Shown here one piece after another: positions 42,117 to 51,984 of a stretch of DNA of 64,000 nt. The notes beneath the pieces are model-generated. The model worked only from the letters and a program-made list of their open reading frames with translations, was not told where the DNA came from and searched no databases. Numbering within the stretch: the stretch's first letter is position 1; every line of letters begins with the position of its first letter. The translations under genes and the position numbers were made by a program. The stretch comes from UBA6136 sp964386975. GTDB taxonomy: Bacteria; Pseudomonadota; Gammaproteobacteria; Methylococcales; Methylococcaceae. The DNA lies in the NCBI GenBank assembly GCA_964386975.1, contig CAYLUS010000004.1, positions 22,637-86,636 on the forward strand. The letters run 5' to 3'.

Positions 42117-44039
42117 GTGAATGACATGCTAAAGAATGTAGTCCTGTGGGTGGTCGTCGCCGTTGTCCTGATGTCGATGTTCAATAGCTTCGGCGCGCGC
42201 AAGTCCATGGACTCCAGTATGTCGTACTCCCAATTCCTGCAATCGGTCCGGGATGGACAGATCAAGCAGGTGACGCTCGACGGTCCCCTGATCCGGGGTC
42301 TTTCCGGAAGTGGCGAAAAGTTTACGACCTATTCCCCGGCCAATGACCCGCACCTGGTCGACGATCTGGTCGAAAATCATGTCGACATCAAGGTCAATCC
42401 ACCGGAAACCGAATCCTTTTTCTCTCAGGTCTTCATTTCCTGGTTCCCCATGCTCCTGTTGATCGGTGTCTGGGTCTTTTTCATGCGTCAGATGCAGGGT
42501 GGCGGAGGCGGCGGTCGAGGCGCGATGTCCTTCGGCAAGAGCAAGGCGCGTCTCATTGAGGAAGATCAGATCAAGGTCACGTTCGCCGACGTCGCGGGCG
42601 TTGAAGAGGCCAAGGAAGATGTCCAGGAGATGGTCGACTTTCTAAGAGATCCGAGCAAGTTCCAGAAACTCGGTGGCAAGATTCCTCGGGGCGCCCTCAT
42701 GGTGGGACCGCCGGGAACCGGCAAGACCCTTTTGGCCAAGGCAATCGCCGGCGAAGCCAAGGTTCCCTTCTTCTCGATTTCAGGGTCTGACTTTGTCGAG
42801 ATGTTTGTCGGCGTCGGCGCTTCCCGGGTCCGCGATATGTTTGAACAGGCCAAAAAGAATGCCCCCTGCATTATTTTCATCGATGAAATCGATGCCGTAG
42901 GCCGACATCGCGGAGCGGGGCTGGGTGGTGGTCATGATGAACGGGAGCAGACCCTCAACCAGTTGTTGGTCGAGATGGATGGTTTTGAAGGCACCGAAGG
43001 GATCATCGTGCTGGCAGCGACTAACCGTCCGGATGTTCTCGATCCTGCCCTTTTAAGACCCGGCCGTTTTGACCGTCAGGTCGTAGTGGGTCTCCCGGAT
43101 GTGAGGGGCCGCGAGCAAATTCTGAAGGTCCATATGAAGCGCGTGCCTTTGGCCGCCGATGTTGAAGCCTCCTACCTGGCCCGCGGAACGCCCGGTTTTT
43201 CGGGCGCGGATCTGGCCAATCTGGTGAATGAGGCGGCGCTTTTTGCTGCCCGCAAGAACAAGCGCCAGGTTGAAATGGAGGATTTTGAAAAGGCCAAGGA
43301 CAAGATTCTGATGGGCGCCGAACGCCGCTCGATGGTCATGAGCGAGGAAGAAAAGCGCTTGACTGCCTACCATGAGGCCGGCCATGCGATCGTCGGGCGA
43401 CTGGTGCCTGAACATGATCCGGTCTATAAGGTCAGTATCATGCCGCGTGGCAGGGCGCTGGGGATCACCATGTTCCTTCCCGAGCGTGACCAATATTCTG
43501 CCAGCCTCGAGAAGCTGGAGAGTCAGATCTCGAGTCTGTTTGGCGGACGGATTGCCGAGGAGATCATCTTCGGGCGCAAGAAGGTCACCACCGGTGCCCA
43601 GAACGACATTGAGCGGGCCACCAATCTGGCCCGTAACATGGTCACGCGCTGGGGCCTATCCGAGCGGCTCGGGCCGCTTGCCTACAGTGAGGAGGAGGGT
43701 GAAGTGTTCCTCGGACGTTCGGTGACCAAGCACAAATCGGTTTCCGAGGAGACCGCGCACCTGATCGACGAGGAAATTCGCTCCTTTATCGACCGTAATT
43801 ACGAGCGGAGCGAGTCGATCCTCAAAGAGAATCTCGATAAGCTCCACCTGATGGCCGATGCCCTGATCAAGTATGAGACGATCGATCATTTCCAGATCGA
43901 TGACATCATGGCGGGCAAGGCGCCGCGTCCTCCTCAGAATTGGGATGAGACACCCCCCAAAGGCCCGCAGGGCAGTGCGCCGGATGCCACGAATGCGACC
44001 GGTGAAGACGGAGTTGCCAAGGCGGCTGAGCAGCACTGA
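42117..44039 (+). CDS. ftsH: ATP-dependent zinc metalloprotease FtsH
   Basis: Membrane AAA+ protease that degrades sigma-32, LpxC, SecY and other substrates; 640 residues from a GTG at 42117 preceded by GAGGT. Two membrane helices (about 5-22 and 103-123) flank the periplasmic domain. AAA motifs are GPPGTGKTLLAKA and FIDEIDAVGRHRG, with a second region of homology ATNRPDVLDPALLRPGRFDR, quoted as ATNRPDVLDPALLRPGRF. The zinc site is AYHEAGHAIVG. HflK and HflC, its modulators, are encoded 3 kb downstream. folP, often next to ftsH, is absent here. Confidence 0.97.
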   Translation: MNDMLKNVVLWVVVAVVLMSMFNSFGARKSMDSSMSYSQFLQSVRDGQIKQVTLDGPLIRGLSGSGEKFTTYSPANDPHLVDDLVENHVDIKVNPPETESFFSQVFISWFPMLLLIGVWVFFMRQMQGGGGGGRGAMSFGKSKARLIEEDQIKVTFADVAGVEEAKEDVQEMVDFLRDPSKFQKLGGKIPRGALMVGPPGTGKTLLAKAIAGEAKVPFFSISGSDFVEMFVGVGASRVRDMFEQAKKNAPCIIFIDEIDAVGRHRGAGLGGGHDEREQTLNQLLVEMDGFEGTEGIIVLAATNRPDVLDPALLRPGRFDRQVVVGLPDVRGREQILKVHMKRVPLAADVEASYLARGTPGFSGADLANLVNEAALFAARKNKRQVEMEDFEKAKDKILMGAERRSMVMSEEEKRLTAYHEAGHAIVGRLVPEHDPVYKVSIMPRGRALGITMFLPERDQYSASLEKLESQISSLFGGRIAEEIIFGRKKVTTGAQNDIERATNLARNMVTRWGLSERLGPLAYSEEEGEVFLGRSVTKHKSVSEETAHLIDEEIRSFIDRNYERSESILKENLDKLHLMADALIKYETIDHFQIDDIMAGKAPRPPQNWDETPPKGPQGSAPDATNATGEDGVAKAAEQH

Positions 44040-44062
44040 GGCGCCATCGAGCGCATCGATCG

Positions 44063-44082
44063 AAGGCCCCTTCTGGGGCCTT
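44063..44082 (+). terminator. Hairpin terminator after ftsH
   Basis: AAGGCCCC-TTCT-GGGGCCTT, a perfect 8-base-pair stem 23 bases after the ftsH stop, followed by a weak T-rich CCTTACGTT. Partial termination before glmM is likely. Confidence 0.55.
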
Positions 44083-44133
44083 CCTTACGTTCAGGGAGTC
44101 AGGAATCCCCCACTTTTTCAGGATGGCAAGGGC

Positions 44134-45480
44134 ATGAGTCGGACTTATTTCGGAACAGATGGCATACGGGGCAAGGTCGGAACCTATCCCATCACTGCGG
44201 ACTTTGTCCTGAAACTGGGCTGGGCGGCCGGCCGTGTCTTTGCTCAGGACCGCAACGAGCCGATGGTGCTGATCGGCAAGGACACCCGGATCTCCGGCTA
44301 TATGTTCGAGTCTGCACTGGAAGCAGGGCTTTCGGCGGCCGGCGTCAATACCCAGATGCTCGGGCCCATGCCAACACCGGCAATTTCATACCTGACCCGA
44401 ACCTTTCGTGCGGAAGCCGGGATTGTCATCAGTGCCTCCCACAATCCTTACTATGACAATGGCATCAAGTTTTTCGGACCGGACGGCTTGAAACTCTCCG
44501 ATGAGATCGAGCGTCGCATTGAAGCCGAGATCGAACTGCCCATGAGCACCGTGGATTCAATGCGAATCGGACGGGCCACACGGCTGAGCGATGCCGCAGG
44601 TCGCTATATCGAGTTCTGCAAGAGCACCATTGCCTCACGTCTCGACTTTCACGGCCTTCGGGTGATTGTTGATTGTGCGCATGGCTCGACCTATCACATC
44701 GCACCCCATGTATTCACTGAACTCGGCGCACAAGTGACGGCCATCGGCAATACGCCCAATGGCATCAACATCAACGATGGGGTCGGCGCGACCAAGCCGA
44801 TGGCGCTGGCGCGCGCTGTGGTCGAGGCCGGTGCTGATCTTGGAGTCGCTCTCGACGGTGACGGGGATCGACTCATCATGGTCGACCATGAGGGCAATAT
44901 CGTCGATGGGGACGAGATCCTGTTCATCATTGCTCAGGCCCGTCTGGCCCGCCAGCAACTCGAGGGGCCGGTGGTCGGAACCTTGATGACCAACCTCGGG
45001 CTGGAGCGTGCCCTTGACACCCTGGGTGTCGCGCTGAAGCGGGCAGCGGTGGGTGACCGCTACGTGATGGAGATGATGCTCGCGCATGGCAGCACCCTGG
45101 GTGGCGAGAGTTCTGGACATATCATCTGTCGCGACCGGATTTCGACCGGGGATGGCATTGTTGCCGCCCTTCAGGTGCTTGAGGCCATGAGCGTTGAGGG
45201 TAGAAGCCTCCGGGAGTTGCGACAAGGAATGAACAAATATCCTCAAGTGCTGGTCAATGTAAAGATTAGGCAGCGGGTAGACCTTACGGGACTGAAGGGC
45301 GTTCAGGCACAAGTTCGATCGGTTGAGGCCGAGTTGGGCCAAGGCGGTCGGGTGCTGCTCCGGGCATCGGGTACCGAACCCTTGGTCCGCGTGATGGTCG
45401 AAGGGGTAGACGATGGGCAGGTCTCCCGCTGTGCGGAGTCTATTGCCGAGGCCCTCAGGGCCGAGGTAGGCTCCGAATAA
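44134..45480 (+). CDS. glmM: Phosphoglucosamine mutase
   Basis: Interconverts glucosamine-6-P and -1-P for UDP-GlcNAc synthesis; 448 residues from the ATG at 44134. The opening YFGTDGIRGKVG is typical. The phospho-serine lies in IVISASHNPYYDNGIKFF, the metal loop is LDGDGDRLIM, the sugar loop GGESSGHII, and the phosphate-binding loop LRASGTEPLVRVM. The upstream in-frame extension to 43873 lies within ftsH in another frame and is not coding for this protein. Confidence 0.97.
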   Translation: MSRTYFGTDGIRGKVGTYPITADFVLKLGWAAGRVFAQDRNEPMVLIGKDTRISGYMFESALEAGLSAAGVNTQMLGPMPTPAISYLTRTFRAEAGIVISASHNPYYDNGIKFFGPDGLKLSDEIERRIEAEIELPMSTVDSMRIGRATRLSDAAGRYIEFCKSTIASRLDFHGLRVIVDCAHGSTYHIAPHVFTELGAQVTAIGNTPNGININDGVGATKPMALARAVVEAGADLGVALDGDGDRLIMVDHEGNIVDGDEILFIIAQARLARQQLEGPVVGTLMTNLGLERALDTLGVALKRAAVGDRYVMEMMLAHGSTLGGESSGHIICRDRISTGDGIVAALQVLEAMSVEGRSLRELRQGMNKYPQVLVNVKIRQRVDLTGLKGVQAQVRSVEAELGQGGRVLLRASGTEPLVRVMVEGVDDGQVSRCAESIAEALRAEVGSE

Positions 45481-45607
45481 GTGGTCAGACGGTCAACAGA
45501 CTGCCACCATCCAATCAATGGCGGGTACATCCAACTTTTGATTAAATGATCAGGATGGATGGAAGATGATTAGGTCTTGAACCTAAAACAATAAAAGGAG
45601 AAATGGG

Positions 45608-45853
45608 ATGTCAAAAGGCCAAAATCTACAGGACCCGTTCCTGAATGCACTTCGAAAGGAACACGTGCCGGTCTCGATTTATCTCGTGAATGGAATCAAG
45701 TTGCAAGGCAAGGTGGACTCTTTCGATCAGTATGTGATCATTCTTAAAAATGCCGTCAGCCAGATGGTCTATAAGCATGCCATCTCAACCATCGTTCCCG
45801 CGCGTCAGGTCAAGCTGAGCGCCAGCGGGGAAGAGGTCGACGAAGAGGTTTGA
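45608..45853 (+). CDS. hfq: RNA chaperone Hfq
   Basis: Hexameric Sm-like protein that pairs small RNAs with mRNAs; 81 residues. Sm1 is LNALRKEHVPVSIYLVNGIKL and Sm2 is the YKHAISTIVPAR motif. The C-terminal tail is short (about 12 residues, acidic). A strong AAAGGAGA site precedes the ATG. The 127-base leader has GGATGGATGG repeats but no clear promoter. miaA does not precede it; glmM does. hflX follows after 62 bases. Confidence 0.98.
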   Translation: MSKGQNLQDPFLNALRKEHVPVSIYLVNGIKLQGKVDSFDQYVIILKNAVSQMVYKHAISTIVPARQVKLSASGEEVDEEV

Positions 45854-45915
45854 GGCGGGCATTTTGGTCTCTTATAAGGTTTCGGCACTCGCTCTGACGG
45901 CGTTGAAGGCAGCCA

Positions 45916-47181
45916 TTGTTTGATCGGCCCAAAACGGGCGAGCGCGCCCTTTTGGTGCTAGCTGGTGCTTCTGCGGAAGATCCGGCTGTGCGGGAGGAGT
46001 TGCATGAACTGGCCCTTTCCGCCGGTGCTGAACCCATCGGATGGCTTCAAAGCAAGCGTGACCAGCCCGATCCCAAGTCGTTTATCGGCAGCGGCAAGCT
46101 TGAAGAGCTGAAGGCGCTGGTTGCCGGTACCGAAGCCGAACTGGTGCTGTTCAATAACCCTCTGACGCCGAGCCAGGAGCGTAACCTGGAGCGAAGCCTT
46201 GAGGTGCGCGTGATCGATCGCACTGGACTGATCCTCGATATCTTTGCGCAACGGGCACAAAGCTATGAAGGCAAACTGCAGGTAGAACTCGCGCAGTTGC
46301 GTCATTTGTCGACCCGTCTGGTTCGCGGTTGGACTCACCTTGAACGGCAAAAGGGGGGTATCGGGCTGCGCGGGCCGGGCGAGACGCAGTTGGAGACGGA
46401 CAAACGACTCATCGGCCGCCGTATCGCCCAGATCCAGAAGCGGCTCGACAAAGTCGATCGCCAGCGTGACCAGGGGCGCAGGGCTCGACGGCGCTCGGAA
46501 ACGCCCGTGGTCGGGTTGGTCGGTTATACCAATGCCGGCAAATCGACCCTGATCAATGCACTGACCGGTGCCAATGTCTATGCGGCTGATCAACTGTTTG
46601 CAACCCTCGATCCGACGCTAAGGCGTTACCGGCTCGGTGAGGGCGGTGCAACAGTCATTTTGGCAGATACGGTCGGATTCGTCCGGGATCTGCCGCACGA
46701 GTTGGTCGCCGCGTTCAAGTCGACCCTCAAGGAAACAGTGGAAGCCGATTTACTGTTTCATGTGGTGGACGCCTCGGATGAGGGCGTCGATGACAAGATT
46801 TTTGAAGTTGAGCGGGTAATCGAGGAGATCGGTGCCGACGAAGTGCCCCGCATTCGCATCATGAACAAGATTGACCGGCTGGAAGCGCGATCGCCCCAGT
46901 GGGTGCGTGATGAAGCCGGGGAGATCGTTGAGGTGTGGGTGGCCGCGCAGACCGGCGCAGGGCTCACGTTGATTGATCAGGTACTCAAAGAGCGCCTGGG
47001 CCTTGAAACCGTCGTCCGTCAGCTCGAGCTGACGCCGTCTGAGGGCGGTGTTCGCGCCAAACTGTACGGGGTTGCCACGGTTCTAGAGGATGAAGCACTG
47101 GACACCGGCGGCTGGCGAATGCGGGTCCAGGCAACGCCGGATCGACTGCGTTTCCTCGACGGTCGGGCACGTTCGGTGTGA
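45916..47181 (+). CDS. hflX: GTPase HflX
   Basis: Ribosome-associated GTPase that splits stalled ribosomes; 421 residues, start TTG (LFDRPKTGERALLVLAG; GAAGG lies 6 bases upstream). The N-terminal HflX domain has DPKSFIGSGKLEEL and RGPGETQLETDKRLI. G1 is GYTNAGKSTLINALTG, G3 DTVGFVRDLPH and G4 NKID. The hfq-hflX-hflK-hflC order is conserved in Gammaproteobacteria. Confidence 0.96.
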   Translation: MFDRPKTGERALLVLAGASAEDPAVREELHELALSAGAEPIGWLQSKRDQPDPKSFIGSGKLEELKALVAGTEAELVLFNNPLTPSQERNLERSLEVRVIDRTGLILDIFAQRAQSYEGKLQVELAQLRHLSTRLVRGWTHLERQKGGIGLRGPGETQLETDKRLIGRRIAQIQKRLDKVDRQRDQGRRARRRSETPVVGLVGYTNAGKSTLINALTGANVYAADQLFATLDPTLRRYRLGEGGATVILADTVGFVRDLPHELVAAFKSTLKETVEADLLFHVVDASDEGVDDKIFEVERVIEEIGADEVPRIRIMNKIDRLEARSPQWVRDEAGEIVEVWVAAQTGAGLTLIDQVLKERLGLETVVRQLELTPSEGGVRAKLYGVATVLEDEALDTGGWRMRVQATPDRLRFLDGRARSV

Positions 47182-47266
47182 TGTCCTCCCATCCCTTTTG
47201 GGGCCGGGGACATGGGGCGGGGTTTCTCCCGCATCGCCAGACGAATAGAATGAACACTTATTTAAA

Positions 47267-47283
47267 AAGGTCCTTTGGACCTT
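47267..47283. other. Perfect hairpin just before the hflK ribosome binding site
   Basis: AAGGTCC-TTT-GGACCTT, a 7-base-pair stem four bases before the GGAG of hflK. Read on the minus strand it is followed by TTTAAATAAG, but no minus-strand gene is present. It might modulate hflK translation. Confidence 0.4.
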
Positions 47284-47298
47284 GTTGGAGAAGCAACC

Positions 47299-48507
47299 AT
47301 GTCCTGGAATGAACCGGGTGGCAATAAGAAAGATCCCTGGAGTGGCCGTGAACGGCCCCCGTCCCCCCCTGACCTGGATGAGGTCCTTAAGGGTATTCAG
47401 GAAAAGCTGGGCGGCTGGCTCGGGGGTGGCAAAGGCTCTGGGGGCGGCTCTCCGGGTCGTCCGGGTTCTGCCCAGTTCGCCTCTCTGTTTGTTGCCGTGG
47501 TCCTCGTGCTTTGGGGGCTGACCGGCATCTATGTCGTCGATGAGGGCAGCCGTGGGGTCGTCACCCGATTCGGTGCCTTTGTCGATACCACGCAGCCAGG
47601 TCTCCACTGGCATGTACCCGCTCCGGTTGAGCGGGTCGATGTGGTCAATATGGAACAGCAGCGCTTTCTCGAGATCGGTTACCGGTCCGGGGGCCGGGCG
47701 CAGTCCCTGGGATCGGTACCCAAGGAGGCCATGATGCTGACCCAGGATGAAAACATCATCGATATCCGCCTCGCGGTTCAATACCAGATCAAGGATGCCA
47801 AGGCCTACCTCTTCAACGTTGCTGATCCGGATCTGACCCTGAAGCAGGTCATTGAAAGTGCCCAGCGGGCAGTGATCGGCAAGAACACGATGGATTTTGT
47901 TCTGACCGAAGGGCGGAGCAACATCGCGGATGAGATCAAGACCGAGATCCAGCGGACGCTGGATGACTATGAGACGGGCATTCGCGTGAGCAGCGTGAAC
48001 CTGGTCGATGCGCAGCCCCCGGATGAAGTGCAAAACGCCTTCGAAGATGCCATCAAGGCACGCGAGGATGAACAGCGGCTCAAGAATGAGGCCGAAGCCT
48101 ATGCCAACGAGGTTGTGCCTAAGGCGCGAGGGGCGGCTGCCCGCCTGCTGGAGGAGTCTGAAGCCTACCGACAGAAGGCCGTTGCCAAGGCTGAGGGTGA
48201 ATCCTCCCGTTTTCAGCAGTTGCTGACCGAGTATGAGAAAGCGCCCGATGTGACCCGTGAGCGCCTTTATCTCGAGACGATGCAGGACATCATTGGCCAG
48301 ACCGGGGCCATGGTTGTGGATGTCAAAGGCGCCAATAACCTTCTCTACCTCCCCGTGGATCGGCTGCCGAAGGGCCGCGGAGAAATGCCGTCCATCCGCG
48401 AGGATCTTGGGCAACCGACCCAGACCCCGGACGTGGCCAGCGAGTCCACGCCCAAGATACAGCGCTCTCAATCAACGCGCGGCCGGGATGCGCGGGGGAA
48501 TCACTGA
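47299..48507 (+). CDS. hflK: HflK, SPFH-domain membrane protein of the HflKC complex
   Basis: Forms with HflC a large periplasmic cage that encloses FtsH; 402 residues from the ATG at 47299. A Gly/Pro-rich cytoplasmic N-terminus (NEPGGNKKDPWSGRERPPSP) precedes a transmembrane helix at about 57-77. The SPFH domain follows, with RFGAFVDTTQPGLHWHVP. A long Ala/Glu-rich coiled coil closes the protein (about 250-310). The stop overlaps hflC by one base. Confidence 0.95.
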   Translation: MSWNEPGGNKKDPWSGRERPPSPPDLDEVLKGIQEKLGGWLGGGKGSGGGSPGRPGSAQFASLFVAVVLVLWGLTGIYVVDEGSRGVVTRFGAFVDTTQPGLHWHVPAPVERVDVVNMEQQRFLEIGYRSGGRAQSLGSVPKEAMMLTQDENIIDIRLAVQYQIKDAKAYLFNVADPDLTLKQVIESAQRAVIGKNTMDFVLTEGRSNIADEIKTEIQRTLDDYETGIRVSSVNLVDAQPPDEVQNAFEDAIKAREDEQRLKNEAEAYANEVVPKARGAAARLLEESEAYRQKAVAKAEGESSRFQQLLTEYEKAPDVTRERLYLETMQDIIGQTGAMVVDVKGANNLLYLPVDRLPKGRGEMPSIREDLGQPTQTPDVASESTPKIQRSQSTRGRDARGNH

Positions 48508-49364
48508 TGAATAAGCAAACCCTCACGGCGGCTCTTGGACTTTTCGGTCTGTTGTTCCTTTTCACCATGATCTTCACGGTGTCTGAAACCGAAAAAGTCA
48601 TCTTGCTGGAGTTCAAGAAGATCGTTGGCACCGACTACAGTCCGGGTCTTCACATCAAGCTGCCCTACCGGCAGGTGAAAAAGTTTGATGACCGAATCTT
48701 GACGCTGGAGTCCAAGCCAGAGCGCTTCTTGACCTCGGAAAAGAAAAACGTGATCGTCGACTGGTTTGTGAAGTGGCGCATCAATGATGTCACCAAGTTC
48801 TACACCTCGGTCGGCGGCGACAAGACTCAGGCCAACATTCGTCTGGATCAGATTACCAAGGATGCCATGCGGAATGAATTCAGCAAGCGCACGATCCGGG
48901 AACTGGTGTCCTCAGACCGTGGCCGCATTCAGGAGTCGCTGACCACCATGGTCGCACCGGCAGTCGCAGGTCTTGGAGTCGAGGTTACTGACATCCGGGT
49001 CATGCGCATCGATCTACCCGATGAAGTCAGCTCTTCCGTCTACCGGCGCATGGAGGCTGAACGGGCTCGGGTGGCGCGGGAATTCCGCTCTCGCGGCGCC
49101 GAGGTTGCGGAAAAGATTCGGGCCGAGGCCGACCGCCAGCGAGAGGTACTGCTGGCCGAAGCGCAAAAGGAGGCTGAAATCCGGCGCGGGCAAGGGGATG
49201 CGGCTGCCGCTGACATCTATGCGAAGGCCTATGGCAAAAACAAGGACTTCTTCCAGTTTTACCGGAGCCTTGCGGCTTATCGCCAGTCCTTCAAGGATGA
49301 TAAGAGTCTGATGATCCTCTCGCCGGACTCGGAATTCTTCCAGTATTTCAAGAAGACCCATTGA
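48507..49364 (+). CDS. hflC: HflC, SPFH-domain membrane protein of the HflKC complex
   Basis: Partner of HflK; 285 residues. One N-terminal transmembrane helix (about 7-23), an SPFH domain with LLEFKKIVGTDYSPGLHIKLP and the conserved MRIDLPDEVSSSVYRRMEAER segment, then a coiled coil rich in Arg, Ala and Glu. It begins at the last base of the hflK stop. hisZ follows after 78 bases. Confidence 0.95.
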   Translation: MNKQTLTAALGLFGLLFLFTMIFTVSETEKVILLEFKKIVGTDYSPGLHIKLPYRQVKKFDDRILTLESKPERFLTSEKKNVIVDWFVKWRINDVTKFYTSVGGDKTQANIRLDQITKDAMRNEFSKRTIRELVSSDRGRIQESLTTMVAPAVAGLGVEVTDIRVMRIDLPDEVSSSVYRRMEAERARVAREFRSRGAEVAEKIRAEADRQREVLLAEAQKEAEIRRGQGDAAAADIYAKAYGKNKDFFQFYRSLAAYRQSFKDDKSLMILSPDSEFFQYFKKTH

Positions 49365-49442
49365 GTCTTTCCGGGGCGATGTGGAGCGCTTCGCCCCGAT
49401 CCAGTACCATCCTCCTTTGACCTGATTCCCTGACTGCGACTG

Positions 49443-50624
49443 ATGATGTTGACCCAAGACCGCTGGCTTTTGCCCGAAGGCATCGAGGATATTTTCCCTG
49501 AGCGGGCCGAACGGCTTGACCTGCTTGGGCGTCGCTTGATGGACCGCTTCAAGTCATGGGGCTATGCGCCCGTGATGCCCCCCGTCGTCGATTTCCTGGA
49601 CTCCTTGCTAGTCGGATCGGGGCATGAACTCGATCATGAAACCCTGAAGTTCTCGGATCCCATGAGTGGCCGCTTAATCGGGCTTCGGGCCGATATCACC
49701 CCACAGGTTGCGCGGATCGATGCAAGGACCGCACGCGCCGGACTTCCTTCGCGCCTGTGCTACATCGGATCGGTGGTCCATGGGGTGACGGGTCATCTTG
49801 AAAAATCCCGCAATCCGATACAGGTCGGTGCCGAACTCTATGGTCATTCCGGCGAGAGGGCGACTCTTGAGGTCGTTGAGTTGATGCTGGAAACCCTCAC
49901 ATTGGCGGGGGTAGAACAGGTCCATCTGGATCTGGGACATGTCGGTGTGTATCGGGCGCTGACCCATGATCTGGCTCTGCCTGAGTCGGACGATGCGCAG
50001 TTGTTCGATCTCCTGCAGCGCAAGGATCCCACGGATCTGGACCTGTTCCTGACCGGACGTGGAATCGAGGCACCAATTGCCGCCCGGATCCGCGCCCTGC
50101 TGGATCTCAATGGACCAGTCGAGGTGCTTGAATCGGCTCGCTGCCAGCTGGCTTCAGCTGGCGATGCCATCACCCGGGCCCTGGATGAACTTGCTGTGAT
50201 TGCCGACGCTCTGAAGGCTCGCCACCCCGAAAGGCCACTCCATATTGATCTCGCCGAACTTCGAGGCTATCACTACCACACGGGGATCGTGTTTGCGGCC
50301 TATGTACCGGGTCAAGGCCGGGAAATTGCGCGGGGCGGGCGCTATGATGAGATTGGTCAGGCGTTTGGTCATGCTCGGCCGGCCGTGGGCTTCAGTGCGG
50401 ATCTCAAGGTGCTGGATGCACTTTCACGGACACCGACCTTCGATTCCGCGCATCCGGTTTTCGCACCTGCCCAGAAGGATCCGGCACTCGATGCCATGAT
50501 GACCGATCTCCGTAATCAAGGCCGGGTCGTCATTCAGTCGCTGGGGGGCGATCGGGAAACCCCTGAGTCGCTGGGTTGTGGCCAGTCATTGGTCCAGCGT
50601 GATGGCCGTTGGCAGCTTCTCTAG
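49443..50624 (+). CDS. hisZ: ATP phosphoribosyltransferase regulatory subunit
   Basis: HisRS-like protein that activates the short form of HisG in histidine synthesis; 393 residues. It has the class II synthetase-like core: WLLPEGIEDIFPERAERLD, LRADITPQVARIDA, RLCYIGSVVH and GGRYDEIGQAFG. The HisRS C-terminal anticodon domain is absent. Its presence predicts a short HisG elsewhere in the genome. hflC-hisZ-purA is a conserved order in Gammaproteobacteria. Confidence 0.94.
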   Translation: MMLTQDRWLLPEGIEDIFPERAERLDLLGRRLMDRFKSWGYAPVMPPVVDFLDSLLVGSGHELDHETLKFSDPMSGRLIGLRADITPQVARIDARTARAGLPSRLCYIGSVVHGVTGHLEKSRNPIQVGAELYGHSGERATLEVVELMLETLTLAGVEQVHLDLGHVGVYRALTHDLALPESDDAQLFDLLQRKDPTDLDLFLTGRGIEAPIAARIRALLDLNGPVEVLESARCQLASAGDAITRALDELAVIADALKARHPERPLHIDLAELRGYHYHTGIVFAAYVPGQGREIARGGRYDEIGQAFGHARPAVGFSADLKVLDALSRTPTFDSAHPVFAPAQKDPALDAMMTDLRNQGRVVIQSLGGDRETPESLGCGQSLVQRDGRWQLL

Positions 50625-50664
50625 GCCGCATCCCTAACCACTTACATATCCGGAAATCAGAAGA

Positions 50665-51957
50665 ATGGGCAAGAACGTCGTCGTCATTGGCACGCAGTGG
50701 GGTGATGAAGGAAAGGGCAAGCTGGTCGATATCCTCACCGAGCGGGCCGATGCAGTGGTTCGCTTCCAAGGTGGCCATAATGCCGGGCACACGCTGGTCA
50801 TCGACGGCCAGAAAACGGTCCTCCACCTGATTCCATCCGGCATCCTTCGGGATGGCGTGACCTGCTACATTGGCAATGGCGTGGTGCTCTCACCGGATGC
50901 CCTGATGGAAGAGATCGGGGTGCTGGAAAAGGCGGGTATCCCGGTCCGGGAACGTCTGATCATCAGCGAGGCCTGTGCCCTGATCCTGCCGATTCATATC
51001 GCCCTTGATCAGGCTCGGGAACGGGCGCGCGGTGCCAAGGCCATCGGCACAACCGGTCGCGGCATCGGCCCTGCCTACGAGGACAAAGTCTCACGCCGTG
51101 GGCTTCGCGCCGGTGACCTTTTCTATCCGCACCTTCTGGAAGAGCGACTCAAGGACCTGCTGGACTTCCACAACTTCGTTCTCAGCCAGTACTACGGCGA
51201 GGCGCCACTGGACTTCGCCGAGGAATTGGCCAAGCTCAAGCGCATCGGCGAAGAGATCAAACCCATGCTCGGTGATGTCGCGGGCGACCTCCATCATCTC
51301 GGAACTCGCAGCAGACCGGTCGTCTATGAAGGAGCTCAGGGTGCAATGCTGGATATCGACCACGGGACCTATCCTTTCGTCACCTCCTCCAATACCACCG
51401 CGGGTGGCGCCTCAGCGGGCAGCGGCGTCGGACCTTTGGAATTGGACTATGTCCTTGGGATCACCAAAGCCTATTCCACCCGCGTCGGCAATGGACCTTT
51501 TCCAACGGAACTGTTCGATGAGGTCGGACAGCACCTGTCCTCTCGAGGCGCCGAGGTAGGGGCGACCACCGGACGCGCCCGGCGTTGCGGGTGGTTTGAC
51601 GCGGTCTTGATGCGTCGCTCGGCCAAGCTCAACAGCCTCTCCGGCATGTGCCTGACCAAACTGGACGTGCTTGATGGGCTCAAGACGGTCAAGATTTGTA
51701 CGCATTACCGCTATCGGGGCCAGATTATCGACCATTGGCCAATCGGGGCTGAAGCCTATGCCGAGTGCGAGCCGGTCCTTGAGGAAATGCCTGGCTGGAC
51801 GCAATCTACCATGGGGGTCACTGAGCTTGACAAACTGCCGAGCGAAACCCGGGCCTACATTCAGAGGATCGAAGCGCTGGTCGGGGTTCCCGTCGATATT
51901 CTCTCGACGGGCCCTGATCGTCGTGAAACGATCATCCTGCAACATCCCTTCGATTGA
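50665..51957 (+). CDS. purA: Adenylosuccinate synthetase
   Basis: GTP-dependent first step from IMP to AMP; 430 residues. The P-loop-like GTQWGDEGKGKLVD at the start, GGHNAGHTLV, IGTTGRGIGPAYEDK and the C-terminal STGPDRRETI are diagnostic. It begins 40 bases after hisZ. Confidence 0.98.
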   Translation: MGKNVVVIGTQWGDEGKGKLVDILTERADAVVRFQGGHNAGHTLVIDGQKTVLHLIPSGILRDGVTCYIGNGVVLSPDALMEEIGVLEKAGIPVRERLIISEACALILPIHIALDQARERARGAKAIGTTGRGIGPAYEDKVSRRGLRAGDLFYPHLLEERLKDLLDFHNFVLSQYYGEAPLDFAEELAKLKRIGEEIKPMLGDVAGDLHHLGTRSRPVVYEGAQGAMLDIDHGTYPFVTSSNTTAGGASAGSGVGPLELDYVLGITKAYSTRVGNGPFPTELFDEVGQHLSSRGAEVGATTGRARRCGWFDAVLMRRSAKLNSLSGMCLTKLDVLDGLKTVKICTHYRYRGQIIDHWPIGAEAYAECEPVLEEMPGWTQSTMGVTELDKLPSETRAYIQRIEALVGVPVDILSTGPDRRETIILQHPFD

Positions 51958-51984
51958 GCGCAACAGGCTGAAGGAGACGCGCTT

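Noticed and set aside
43873..44133. N-terminal extension of glmM by 87 codons
   Set aside because: The extension lies inside ftsH in another frame; the GlmM family start is at 44134.
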